NCBI RefSeq assembly: GCF_014174375.1
Contig: NZ_JABEQE010000001.1
Location: forward strand, 62,001 to 126,000
Direction: 5' to 3'
Origin: Gluconacetobacter asukensis
GTDB taxonomy: Bacteria; Pseudomonadota; Alphaproteobacteria; Acetobacterales; Acetobacteraceae
Length of the DNA: 64,000 nucleotides
Positions 8,517-17,541 of the stretch are shown here, one piece after another. How positions within the stretch are numbered: position 1 is the first letter of the stretch; the number at the start of each line of letters is the position of its first letter. The notes under the pieces are model-generated. The model did not search any database. It worked only from the letters and a program-made list of their open reading frames with translations, and was not told where the DNA came from. Position numbers and translations under genes: made by a program.

Positions 8517-10889
8517 ATGACATCACGACGGATTCTCGCGCTCTCCACCATGCTCGGCGGCCTCGCGATCGCGCCCCAGCTCCACGCCGCCACGCCCACG
8601 CCGGCACAGGCGACGGCCCCGCGCCCGAACGCCCCGGCCCCCAGCCATCGCGCCGCCGGCACGACCGGCGCGGGCAAGGCGGCGGCAGCCGGCACCCCGG
8701 CCCCCGCCAACGAGGCCATCTCGGTCTTCGGCCATGGCTCGACCCGGCAGATGACCAGCGTGACGCGCACCATGATGCAGCAGAGCGTGCCGGGCACCTC
8801 GCCGCTGAAGGTCCTCAGCCAGCTTCCGGGCGTGCTCTACCAGTCCGCCGATCCGTTCGGCGCCTATGAATATTCCAGCCAGCTGTTCATGCGCGGCTTC
8901 AACCAGTCGCAGCTCGGCTTCACGCTCGACGATATTCCCCTGGGCGACCAGCAGTTCAACAATTACAATGGCCTGTCCGTCACACGCTCCATCATCTCCG
9001 ACGATGTCGGCGGCGTCGACGTCTCGCAGGGTGCGGGCGCGATTGACGTGGCCTCGACCAGCAACCTGGGCGGCGCGATCCAGATCCGTTCGATCGATCC
9101 GTCCCATGTGCGCGGCGGCACCGTCGCCCAGACCTTCGGCAGCAATTCGACGATGCGCACCTACGCGCGCTTCGAAAGCGGCGATCTCAATCCAACCGGC
9201 ACCCGCTTCTACGTCGCCTATGCCCGGCTGAACGGCAATCTGTGGAAGGGCGGCGGCTATGACCATTCGGACCAGGTGAACGCCAAGCTGGTCCAGCCAC
9301 TGGCGCGCGGTTCGTCCCTGAAACTGTTCTTCGACTGGAGTTCGATCCAGCAGTTCGACTATCAGGACATGACCAAGAACTGGCTGAACACGGTCGGCCC
9401 CAACCTGGCGAACTACTACCCCAACTATACGGCCGCGTACAACGCGGCACTCGGGACCTACCCGGCGGAACTGCAGAAAACGAACGACCCGTTCGATGCC
9501 GCCTATTACGCCGGCACCGCCAACCGCACCGATTATCTGGGCGGCCTCACCCTCGACGAAAATCTCAGCGAGACCCTCAACTGGAAGACGACGTTATACG
9601 GCCACGCCAATAACGGCTACAGCACCTGGACGACGCCCTACATGCCCTCGCCCAACGGCGCGCCGCTCTCCCAGCGTATCCAGACGCCCAACGTCGCGCG
9701 CGGCGGCCTCCAGAGCGCGGTCACGTGGAAAATCGCACGCCATGCCGTCAATGCCGGCGTCTGGTACGAATACGGCAATTTCAACGAAGGCCGCTATTTC
9801 TCCGAAGCCCCGCTGCTGGGCCAGGGCACGCTTGGCAACCCCACCACCGGCTTCCCGGCCGACAAGGTATTCGCGACCGCCTGGCAGGAAGCATTCTCGA
9901 CCCGGACCTTCGTGTTTCACCTGCAGGATACCTACAAGGTCACGGACAATCTGACGATCAATGCCGGCTTCAAGTCCATGATCGTCAATTCTGGCAATTC
10001 GGTGCCGACGCAGGACGGCACCATCAACGGCACCCGGCTCGCCCAGGGTCATCTGGAAGCCTCGAACGCCTTCCTGCCGCAGGTCTCGGCCAACTGGCGC
10101 TTCCTGCCGCATAACGAACTGTTCTTCGACGTGTCGCACAATATGCGGTCCTTCCCGCTCGACGGGTACGGCACCAATGTGTCGGCCACGCCGTGGACCG
10201 CGTCGCAGGCCTCGTTCCAGGCCACCCGCAACACGCTGAAGCCCGAAACCGACTGGGTCTATGAAGGCGGCTACCGCTACACCTCGCCCCTGATCAGCGC
10301 GCTGGCCTCGCTGTATCGCGTCAATTTCTCCAACCGCCTGCAATTGATCACCAGCCAGGCCGGCATCAATCCGGTCACCGCGGTGCAGAATGTCGGCGGG
10401 GTCACGACCAACGGCGCCGAGGCGAGCGTGACACTGCGCCCGGTGCGCGGGCTTTCGATCTACAATTCGTTCTCCTACGCCCATTCGACCTACGACCAGA
10501 ATGTCATGACCGCGACGGGGCTGCAGCCGACGCGCGGCAAGCTGGTGCCGAACTATCCGCAGTTCATGTACAAGGGCAACATCTCATACGCCATCGGCAA
10601 TTTTGACGCCCATGTCGATGGAACCTACCTGTCCCGCCGCGAGCTGACCTACACCAACGACCTGCGCGTTCCGGGCTATTTCCTGATGAATTTCGGCATG
10701 CGCTATCATTTCGGCCAGGTGGGGCCGTTCAGGGGCCTGACGGCCAGCTTCAACGTCTACAACCTCACCAACAAGACCTACATCGCCACCACGAACGAGC
10801 TGGGAAACAATTTCGTCAATACGGACTTCAATTATTTCCTGATGGGCGCCCCCCGCCAGTTCTTCGGCACCGTCAGCGCGGATTTCTGA
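8517..10889 (+). CDS. TonB-dependent outer-membrane receptor
   Basis: A 790-residue outer-membrane receptor. A signal peptide (about residues 1-24, ending in LHA) precedes an Ala/Pro-rich linker; the plug domain (about 85-200) contains LPGVLYQSADPFG and FMRGFNQSQ, and the remainder forms a 22-strand barrel ending in an aromatic-terminated strand (GTVSADF). Such receptors take up large or scarce ligands using TonB energy. Encoded between two MFS transporters and upstream of catabolic enzymes, it probably brings the same substrate across the outer membrane. No siderophore genes are nearby. Confidence 0.92.
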   Translation: MTSRRILALSTMLGGLAIAPQLHAATPTPAQATAPRPNAPAPSHRAAGTTGAGKAAAAGTPAPANEAISVFGHGSTRQMTSVTRTMMQQSVPGTSPLKVLSQLPGVLYQSADPFGAYEYSSQLFMRGFNQSQLGFTLDDIPLGDQQFNNYNGLSVTRSIISDDVGGVDVSQGAGAIDVASTSNLGGAIQIRSIDPSHVRGGTVAQTFGSNSTMRTYARFESGDLNPTGTRFYVAYARLNGNLWKGGGYDHSDQVNAKLVQPLARGSSLKLFFDWSSIQQFDYQDMTKNWLNTVGPNLANYYPNYTAAYNAALGTYPAELQKTNDPFDAAYYAGTANRTDYLGGLTLDENLSETLNWKTTLYGHANNGYSTWTTPYMPSPNGAPLSQRIQTPNVARGGLQSAVTWKIARHAVNAGVWYEYGNFNEGRYFSEAPLLGQGTLGNPTTGFPADKVFATAWQEAFSTRTFVFHLQDTYKVTDNLTINAGFKSMIVNSGNSVPTQDGTINGTRLAQGHLEASNAFLPQVSANWRFLPHNELFFDVSHNMRSFPLDGYGTNVSATPWTASQASFQATRNTLKPETDWVYEGGYRYTSPLISALASLYRVNFSNRLQLITSQAGINPVTAVQNVGGVTTNGAEASVTLRPVRGLSIYNSFSYAHSTYDQNVMTATGLQPTRGKLVPNYPQFMYKGNISYAIGNFDAHVDGTYLSRRELTYTNDLRVPGYFLMNFGMRYHFGQVGPFRGLTASFNVYNLTNKTYIATTNELGNNFVNTDFNYFLMGAPRQFFGTVSADF

Positions 10890-10900
10890 CCGGAACCGCC

Positions 10901-12265
10901 ATGACGCAACAGCCACAGGGACGGAACGGAAAAGCGCTGATTGCCGCTGCCTGCATCGGCAATCTTCTGGAGTGGTACGATTTTTCGGTCTACGCCCTGT
11001 TCGCGCCCTATATCGCCCACGCGCTGCTGCCCCCGGCCGACCGCCTGTCGCAACTGGCGCAGAGCCTGCTGGTCTTCGCGCTCGGGGCGGTCGCCCGCCC
11101 CCTCGGCGCACTCCTTCTGGGCCAGCTTGCCGACCGTCGGGGGCGCGGCCCGGCATTGATGCTGACCTGCCTGCTGATGGGGGCAGGCACGGCGCTGATC
11201 CTGTTCGATCCGCCCTATGCCACGGCGGGGCGCGCCTCCATCGTCATCCTCTGTCTTGCCCGGTTATTGCAGGGCATTTCGGCAGGCGGCGAGATCGGCG
11301 GCGCCGCCTCCTTCCTGGTCGAAGGCGCGGGCAATGGCCGCCCCGGCTTCGCCGGCTCGTTCCTGCAAGCCACCATGGGCCTGTCCAACATGCTCGGCGC
11401 CGCCGTCGCCGCCGGCCTGACCGCGCTGCTGAGCGATGCGCAGATGGCCCAGTGGGGCTGGCGGGCGCCTTTCGCCATCGGGCTGCTGATCATCCCCTTC
11501 GGCATCATCCTGCGTCGCGGCAACGCGGCGCCGAAGCGCCCCGCCACCGACCACGGGCCCATCCTGCGTGACCTGGCCCGCCACCATGGCGGCCGCTTCG
11601 TCGCGGCACTCGGCCTCTCCCTGCTCTGGGGCGCGGCGCCCTATGCACTCGTCATCTACCTGCCCCTTTACGCCCAGCGTTTCAGCGGCGTCACCCCCCA
11701 TGGCAGCTATGTCGCCGCGCTGGCCGGCAATCTCGCCCTCGTCGCCGGTTCACTGACGGCGGGGGCACTGGCAGACCGGATCGGCGTCCGGCGCCTGCTG
11801 GTGGCGGCGACGCTGATGCTCATCGCGCTCCCCGCTCCGATCCTGGGCATCCTGAAATATGACCATGGCACGGCCGCGATGATCGCGGTCGCGGCCAGCC
11901 TGTGCGGATTGGTGGCGCTGTTCGTCGGCGCCGCCCCGCTCGGCATCGCCAGCCTGTTCCCGACCCGTATCCGCGCGACCGGTATCGCCCTGTCCTACAA
12001 CGCCTCCGTTTCGCTGTTCGGCGGCTTCGCCCCCGCGCTGCTCGCCAGCCTCGGGCTGGCCTGGCACGGCCTGCCCAGCCCGGCCGTTTATGTCGCGCTC
12101 GCCGGGCTTCCGGCCCTGGCGGCGCTGCTGTCACCGCCCTTCGCCCCCGCCCGCGCGGCCCAGATTGCAGAAAATTCTATAGGCCTTGCACAAAAAAGCA
12201 TAACCGCGCCGATGCCCCGGAATGGGAGACTGGCTTCGGCAACCAGGGACGAAACGCTGTCGTGA
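10901..12265 (+). CDS. MFS transporter, metabolite:H+ symporter (MHS) type
   Basis: A 454-residue MFS protein with the MHS-family opening (GNLLEWYDFSVYALFAPYIA) and QLADRRGRGPAL motif A, as in proline/betaine, shikimate and citrate symporters. Twelve membrane segments are apparent. Betaine carriers belong to this family, of interest because ergothioneine is a trimethyl-betaine; that link is inference. The stop codon overlaps the GTG start of the lyase gene (GTGA). Confidence 0.9.
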   Translation: MTQQPQGRNGKALIAAACIGNLLEWYDFSVYALFAPYIAHALLPPADRLSQLAQSLLVFALGAVARPLGALLLGQLADRRGRGPALMLTCLLMGAGTALILFDPPYATAGRASIVILCLARLLQGISAGGEIGGAASFLVEGAGNGRPGFAGSFLQATMGLSNMLGAAVAAGLTALLSDAQMAQWGWRAPFAIGLLIIPFGIILRRGNAAPKRPATDHGPILRDLARHHGGRFVAALGLSLLWGAAPYALVIYLPLYAQRFSGVTPHGSYVAALAGNLALVAGSLTAGALADRIGVRRLLVAATLMLIALPAPILGILKYDHGTAAMIAVAASLCGLVALFVGAAPLGIASLFPTRIRATGIALSYNASVSLFGGFAPALLASLGLAWHGLPSPAVYVALAGLPALAALLSPPFAPARAAQIAENSIGLAQKSITAPMPRNGRLASATRDETLS

Positions 12266-13797
12266 CCCCCCTCTCCCTTTCCGGCGAAACGCTGCCGCTG
12301 ACCCGGCTCACCGCCATCGCCGATGGCGCGCCGGTCGTGCTCGGCCCGAACGGCATCGCCCGCCTGCGCGCGGGCGAACGGGCACTGCACGAGGCCCTGG
12401 CCCGGGGCGACGGCATCTACGGCACCACCAGCATGGTGGGCGCCTTCAAGGATAACGGCGTCACGGATGACGACCGGCCGAAATACGCCCTGCGCCTCCT
12501 GCGCTCCCACCTGCTCGGCACCGGGTCCTACCTGCCGCGACGGGTGGTCCGGGCCGCGATGGCGATCCGCCTCAACACGCTGCTGACCGGTCACGCCGGG
12601 GCCAGCCTCTATCTGGCCACGGCCCTGGCGGACCTGCTGAATGCCGGGATCACCCCCGCCGTGCCCGAATACGGCTCGATCGGCTGCGCGGATGTCGGTC
12701 TCATGAGCCATATCGGCGCAACGCTGCTGGGCGAGGGCCTGGCCTTCGGCCCCGAGGACGGCCCGGCGCTGCCCTCCGCAACCCTGCTGGCACGGTTCGG
12801 GCTCAAGCCCATGGTGCCCGGCCCGAAGGATGTCATGTCGGTCCTGTCCAGCAACGCGCTGGGGGTCGCCGGGGTGGCGCTGGCAACGGCCGACCTGCGG
12901 GGCCGCATGCCGCTGCTGCTGCACGTCTTCGTCCTGGCCGCCGCGGGTTTCGGCGCCTTCGGCATCCCGTGGGAAACCGCCCGCCTGGACGGGTTGCGGG
13001 ACGAAGCCCGCATCGCCCGCTACCTGCAAGGGCTGACAAGTCCCGGCGACTGGACGCCCCGCCGCAATCTTCAGGACCCGTTGAGTTTCCGCTGCATGCC
13101 GCAGATCGCGGGCGCCCTGGTCACGGCGCTCGATCGTGTCGAGGCCACGCTGGCCCACAACATCGCCCACGCCGACGACAACCCGATCCTGTTCGACGGA
13201 CGGGCCATGACCTCCGGCGCCTCCCTGCCGCTCGCCCTGGCGCTGGACGCACAGGCCCTGGTGATCGCGCTGTGCCATTACGCCCGCAGCACGCTCAGCC
13301 GTATCCTCGCCTCCTGCCGCGAGGACCTGTCCGGCCTGCCGCGCAACCTCACGCTCGACCCCGGCCGGCAGGTCGCCTTCGGCGCCGCGACCAAGCTGGC
13401 CGCCGACCTCACGACGGCGATCCTGCGCGAATCCACCCCGGCCTCGCTCTACCAGATCCCCGTCGCCAACGGGTTCGAGGACGAGGCCAGCTACCTGCCC
13501 TCAGTCGCCCGCGCGCTGGGCCTGCAAGCCAATCTGCTGTCCCCCCTGATCGCGCTGGAAGCCCTGGCCGCCCGGCAGGCCATCCGCCTGTCGGACGCAA
13601 GGCCGACCGGCAGCCCCGGCACATTGCTGGCTGAACTCGACCGTCATGTGCCGCTTCTGGACGATAGCGGCGCCGTGTCCGACGCCGTGCACCGGACGGA
13701 AGACATCCTGGTCCGCTTCGCCGCCCGCCTTGCCGACCCGCTCCCGGCGGATCTCGCCTTTCCGCCACCCCCGTTTCAGGAGAATGCCCGTGCATGA
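12262..13797 (+). CDS. MIO-less histidine ammonia-lyase homologue, probable ergothionase
   Basis: A 511-residue member of the HAL/PAL superfamily; the GTG start overlaps the previous stop. Family landmarks are present: the catalytic-loop Tyr53 (IYGTT), QDPLSFRCMPQ around residues 272-282, DDNP, and an acidic GFEDE near 413. The segment that should hold the Ala-Ser-Gly triad forming the MIO electrophile reads GSIGCADVG (residues 138-146), so the triad is Cys-Ala-Asp and MIO cannot form. Ergothionase, which eliminates trimethylamine from ergothioneine to give thiourocanate, is a known MIO-independent member. With a urocanase homologue and two hydantoin-type hydrolases in the operon this is the preferred call; direct histidine deamination is unlikely. 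Confidence 0.78.
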   Translation: MTPLSLSGETLPLTRLTAIADGAPVVLGPNGIARLRAGERALHEALARGDGIYGTTSMVGAFKDNGVTDDDRPKYALRLLRSHLLGTGSYLPRRVVRAAMAIRLNTLLTGHAGASLYLATALADLLNAGITPAVPEYGSIGCADVGLMSHIGATLLGEGLAFGPEDGPALPSATLLARFGLKPMVPGPKDVMSVLSSNALGVAGVALATADLRGRMPLLLHVFVLAAAGFGAFGIPWETARLDGLRDEARIARYLQGLTSPGDWTPRRNLQDPLSFRCMPQIAGALVTALDRVEATLAHNIAHADDNPILFDGRAMTSGASLPLALALDAQALVIALCHYARSTLSRILASCREDLSGLPRNLTLDPGRQVAFGAATKLAADLTTAILRESTPASLYQIPVANGFEDEASYLPSVARALGLQANLLSPLIALEALAARQAIRLSDARPTGSPGTLLAELDRHVPLLDDSGAVSDAVHRTEDILVRFAARLADPLPADLAFPPPPFQENARA

Positions 13798-15154
13798 CCT
13801 GCTATTCAAAGGCCATGTCGTCACCGCGAATACGGTGCTCGAAAATGGCTGGGTGGCCGTCGATGCCGGCCGCATCAGCCGCGTCGGCCAGGGCCTTCCC
13901 CCCACCGCCCGCCATGTCGAGGATCACGGCGACGCCCTGATCCTGCCCGGCGCCATCGATGCGCAGGTCCATTCCCGCTCGCAGAAAGGGCAGGAAGATT
14001 TCGTGTGGAGCACCCGCGCCGCCGCCGCCGGCGGCGTCACGACGATTGCCGACATGCCCTATGATGACGGGTTCCTGGTCTGCACGGCCGACAATCTGCG
14101 CCAGAAGGCACGGGAAGCCGGCGAACAGGCCCGCGTCGATTTCGCGCTGTGGGGCACCATCGCCCCCGATGACGGCCCGCAACACATCCCCGAAATGGCA
14201 CGGGCCGGCGCCTGCGGCTTCAAATTCTCGACCTTCGGCACCGATCCCGTCCGCTTCCCCCGCATCCCGCCGGACCTGCTGGCCGCCTGTTTCGAAGCCG
14301 TGGCGCAAACCGGGCTGATCGCCGGCGTCCATAACGAGGATGACGAGATGGTCCGCGCCCGGATCGCGGCGGTCACCCGGTCGGGCATCACCGACTGGCG
14401 CGCCCACGGCCTGTCCCGCCCGGCGCTGGCCGAAACGCTGGCCATGGCCCAGATCTACGAAACGGCAGCCGCCACCGGCTGTTCGGGACACGTCGTCCAT
14501 TGCTCGGTCGCACGCGGCTATGCGCTGTGCGAGGCCTATCGCCGCCAGGGGTTCGACACCACTGTGGAGGCCTGCATCCACTATCTGGTGCTGGACGAGG
14601 AGCATGACGTCGCCCGGCTGGGCGGCCGTGCCAAGATCAATCCCCCCGTCCGCCCCCGCGCCGAGGTCGAAGGGATCTGGGCTCACCTGGCCGCCGGCAA
14701 CGTCACGATCGTCTCGACCGACCATGTCTCCTGGTCGCTGACCCGCAAATCCGATCCCGACATGCTGAAGAACGCGTCCGGCGTGCCGGGGCTGGACGTA
14801 CTCTACCCGCTCCTGCTGACCGAACTGTCCCGCCGCAACCTGTCCCTCACCCACGCCAGCCGCCTCCTGTCCGAGAACCCGGCCCGCCTGTTCCGCCTCA
14901 CCGCCGGCAAGGGCGGGTTGGTTCCGGGCCGGGACGCCGACATCACCATCGCTCGGGGCGAGACCTGGCGCTACGACCCCGCCGCCAGCGACAATGTCCT
15001 GACGGACTGGAGCCCCTATGCGGGCCGCGAACTGAACTGGCGCATCGCCGGAACATGGCTGCGCGGCCAGCAGATCTTCGATGGGCAGACCGTCCTCACC
15101 ACCCCGGGCACCGGCCGCTTCGTCACGCCCGAGCAACCCTCCGGCCTGCAATGA
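13790..15154 (+). CDS. hydantoinase / dihydropyrimidinase-like amidohydrolase
   Basis: A 454-residue cyclic-amide hydrolase. The GTG at 13790 is preferred over the ATG at 13784 because the AGGAG at 13778-13782 is well spaced only for the former. Metal-site residues: DAQVH (57-61), where the first His of the usual HxH is Gln; carboxylated-Lys candidate Lys145 (GFKFSTFG); His in VHNEDD and VVHCS; Asp in STDHVS. A Gln in place of the first His also occurs in some dihydroorotase-like proteins. In this operon the expected substrate is hydantoin-5-propionate, opened to N-carbamoyl-glutamate (inference). It overlaps its neighbours on both sides. Confidence 0.85.
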   Translation: MHDLLFKGHVVTANTVLENGWVAVDAGRISRVGQGLPPTARHVEDHGDALILPGAIDAQVHSRSQKGQEDFVWSTRAAAAGGVTTIADMPYDDGFLVCTADNLRQKAREAGEQARVDFALWGTIAPDDGPQHIPEMARAGACGFKFSTFGTDPVRFPRIPPDLLAACFEAVAQTGLIAGVHNEDDEMVRARIAAVTRSGITDWRAHGLSRPALAETLAMAQIYETAAATGCSGHVVHCSVARGYALCEAYRRQGFDTTVEACIHYLVLDEEHDVARLGGRAKINPPVRPRAEVEGIWAHLAAGNVTIVSTDHVSWSLTRKSDPDMLKNASGVPGLDVLYPLLLTELSRRNLSLTHASRLLSENPARLFRLTAGKGGLVPGRDADITIARGETWRYDPAASDNVLTDWSPYAGRELNWRIAGTWLRGQQIFDGQTVLTTPGTGRFVTPEQPSGLQ

Positions 15155-16404
15155 GCATCGCCGCGCACGTCCGGCCCGACCGGCTCCAGGCCGATCTCGA
15201 CGCCCTGGCCGCCATCACCGATCCCGGCCGCCCCCACACACGCCGCTCCTTCTCGCCCCGCTTTCTCGAAGGCCGCGCATGGCTCACGGCGCGCTTCCAG
15301 CAGGCCGGCCTGACCACCCACATCGACGAGTCCGGAAACCTGATCGGCCGCCGCGCCGGCACCACGCCCGGCCTCGGCACGCTCATGAGCGGCTCGCATT
15401 CCGACACGGTCCCCGATGGCGGCCGTTTCGACGGCATCCTGGGCGTGCTGGCGGCGCTGGAGGCCGCACGCGCCTTCGCCGATGCCGGGATCGCCCTGCG
15501 CCACGATCTCGAAATCGTCGATTTCCTGGCCGAGGAACCCAGCGATTTCGGCCTGTCCTGCATCGGCAGCCGTGGCATGGCCGGCGCCTTGTCGGCCGAG
15601 CATCGCACCCTGCGCGCACCGTGGGACGAAAGCCTGGCCGACGCCCTGGCCCGCATGGGCGGCGATCCCGGCCAACTGGACACACCACGCCGCACCGATA
15701 TCCGGGCCTTTTTCGAACTGCATATCGAACAGGGCATCGTCCTGGAGCAGGCACAGGTCCAGATCGGCGTGGTCGACGCCATCGCCGGCGTCACCCGGCT
15801 GGAAATCGTCTTCTCCGGCCGCGCCGACCACGCCGGCACCACACCCATGGACCTGCGGCAGGATGCCGCCGTGCCCGCCGCCGTGATCATCTTCTTCGTC
15901 CACCAACGGGCCAGCGCGCTGGCCCGTTCCGGCGCCGGCCATGTCACAGCCACCTGCGGCGTGCTCGACCTCTCCCCCGGCGCCTCCAACGTCATCCCAC
16001 GCTCCGCCCGGCTGATCGTCGATATCCGCGTCTCCGAACGCCCGGTTGCGGAAGAACTGGTCGCATCGATCCACGCCGCCTGCACCGACGCCGCCCGGGC
16101 CAGCCGCACCACCCTCGCCCGCTTCGCGATCCAGTCCGACACGCACCCCACGCCATGCGACCCGGCACTGGCCGCACTGGTCGAGGCCGCAGCCCACGCG
16201 CAGGGCTTCACCACCCGCCACATGGTCTCCGGCGCCGGGCACGACGCCGCCTTCGTCGCACGGCTGGCGCCGATGGCCATGCTCTTCGTCCCCTGCCGCG
16301 ACGGCCGCAGCCATGACCCGGAAGAATGGTGCGCGCCCGAAGACGCCACACGCGGAACGATGGTCCTGGCCGAAGCCATGGCCATGCGCGACCGCACGGA
16401 CTGA
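15151..16404 (+). CDS. Zn-dependent M20 hydrolase, N-carbamoyl-amino-acid amidohydrolase type
   Basis: 417 residues of the M20 / HyuC-AllC family, starting in an ATGA overlap with the hydantoinase gene. Metal ligands are visible in GSHSDTVPDGGRFDG (His, Asp), EEPSDFG (Glu), HIEQG (His) and SGAGHDAAFVA (His near the C-terminus); the dimerisation domain sits between. These enzymes hydrolyse N-carbamoyl amino acids, allantoate or ureidopropionate. Paired with the preceding hydantoinase it would convert N-carbamoyl-L-glutamate to glutamate, CO2 and ammonia (inference from context). Confidence 0.88.
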   Translation: MSIAAHVRPDRLQADLDALAAITDPGRPHTRRSFSPRFLEGRAWLTARFQQAGLTTHIDESGNLIGRRAGTTPGLGTLMSGSHSDTVPDGGRFDGILGVLAALEAARAFADAGIALRHDLEIVDFLAEEPSDFGLSCIGSRGMAGALSAEHRTLRAPWDESLADALARMGGDPGQLDTPRRTDIRAFFELHIEQGIVLEQAQVQIGVVDAIAGVTRLEIVFSGRADHAGTTPMDLRQDAAVPAAVIIFFVHQRASALARSGAGHVTATCGVLDLSPGASNVIPRSARLIVDIRVSERPVAEELVASIHAACTDAARASRTTLARFAIQSDTHPTPCDPALAALVEAAAHAQGFTTRHMVSGAGHDAAFVARLAPMAMLFVPCRDGRSHDPEEWCAPEDATRGTMVLAEAMAMRDRTD

Positions 16405-16431
16405 ACCAGGAACACACAGGAAAGAACCAAG

Positions 16432-17538
16432 ATGGGCCGTATACTGGTTGAAAAGGATGTCGAATCCGCCATCGCGGGCGGTTCCATCTTCGCCTGCGGC
16501 GGCGGCGGCTGGGTCGAGCATGGCCGCATGCTGGGCACGGCCGCAGTCAATGCGGGCCAGCCCGAACTGGTCGGCGCCGACGAGATCGCCGATGACGCCA
16601 TCATCGCCACCGCCGCCGCCATCGGCGCCCCCGCCAGCACCACCGAATGGCAGATGCTGGGCGTCGATTACGTCAACGCCGTCCGCCTGGTGGAAAAAGA
16701 ACTGGGCCGCTCCATCTACGGGCTGATGATCGGCCAGAACGGCAAGTCCAGCACGCTGAACGCCTGGCTGCCGGGCGCCATCCTGGGCACCAAGGTCATC
16801 GACGCGGTCGGCGACATGCGCGCGCACCCGACAGGCGACATGGGCTCGATCGGCATGGCGGGCTCGCCCGAACCCATGATCCAGGCCGTGGTAGGCGGCA
16901 ACCGCGCGAACGGCGCCTATCTGGAAGTCGTCGCCAAGGGCGCGACCGCCCGCGTCTCGCCCATCCTGCGCACGGCCTCCGACATGTCCGGCGGCTTCAT
17001 CGCCTCCTGCCGCAACCCGCTGCCGGCCGCCTACGTCAAACGCCATGCCGCATGGGGCGGCATCTCGCGCGCCCTGGCATTGGGCGAGGCCGTGCTGGCC
17101 GCCCGCCCCAAGGGCGGCAGCGCGGTCATCGATACCATCACCCGCGCGCTGGACGGCGCCATCGTGGCCCAGGGCAAGGTCTCGCGGAAATCGGTGGTCT
17201 ACACGCCGGAAGCCTTCGATATCGGCACCATCACCGTCGGCACCGGCGAGAAGTCCGTCACGCTGCACGTGATGAACGAATACATGGCCCTGGACGATGC
17301 GGGCGGGCGGCGGATCGCCTCCTTCCCCGACATCATCACCACGCTGTCGCCCGACGGGCATCCGCTCAGCGTCGGCGAAATCGTCGAAGGCATGGAAATC
17401 CTTGTCCTGCACGTGGAAAAGACCAAATTCCCGCTCTCGTCCAGCGTGCTCGACCCCGCGGTTTATCCCCCCGTCGAACGCGCGCTCGGGATCGACCTGA
17501 CCAGTTACGCCCTCAACGGCATCAGCGACAGGGGCTAG
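16432..17538 (+). CDS. DUF917 protein, candidate thiohydantoin desulfurase
   Basis: A 368-residue DUF917-family protein with a glycine-rich N-terminus (ACGGGGWVEHGRMLG) and conserved GDMGSIGMAGSPEP segment. DUF917 proteins are usually found beside hydantoinases and have no assigned general activity. In ergothioneine catabolism a distinct enzyme must replace sulfur by oxygen in the thiohydantoin-propionate intermediate; this is the only operon gene left for that step, so I propose it by elimination. It lies between the M20 hydrolase (27 bp upstream) and the urocanase homologue (3 bp downstream). Confidence 0.7.
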   Translation: MGRILVEKDVESAIAGGSIFACGGGGWVEHGRMLGTAAVNAGQPELVGADEIADDAIIATAAAIGAPASTTEWQMLGVDYVNAVRLVEKELGRSIYGLMIGQNGKSSTLNAWLPGAILGTKVIDAVGDMRAHPTGDMGSIGMAGSPEPMIQAVVGGNRANGAYLEVVAKGATARVSPILRTASDMSGGFIASCRNPLPAAYVKRHAAWGGISRALALGEAVLAARPKGGSAVIDTITRALDGAIVAQGKVSRKSVVYTPEAFDIGTITVGTGEKSVTLHVMNEYMALDDAGGRRIASFPDIITTLSPDGHPLSVGEIVEGMEILVLHVEKTKFPLSSSVLDPAVYPPVERALGIDLTSYALNGISDRG

Positions 17539-17541
17539 ACC

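Noticed and set aside
12262-13797. canonical histidine ammonia-lyase (hutH) for histidine utilisation
   Set aside because: The MIO triad is missing, no imidazolonepropionase or formimidoylglutamate enzyme is present, and the partner urocanase lacks the active-site Cys.
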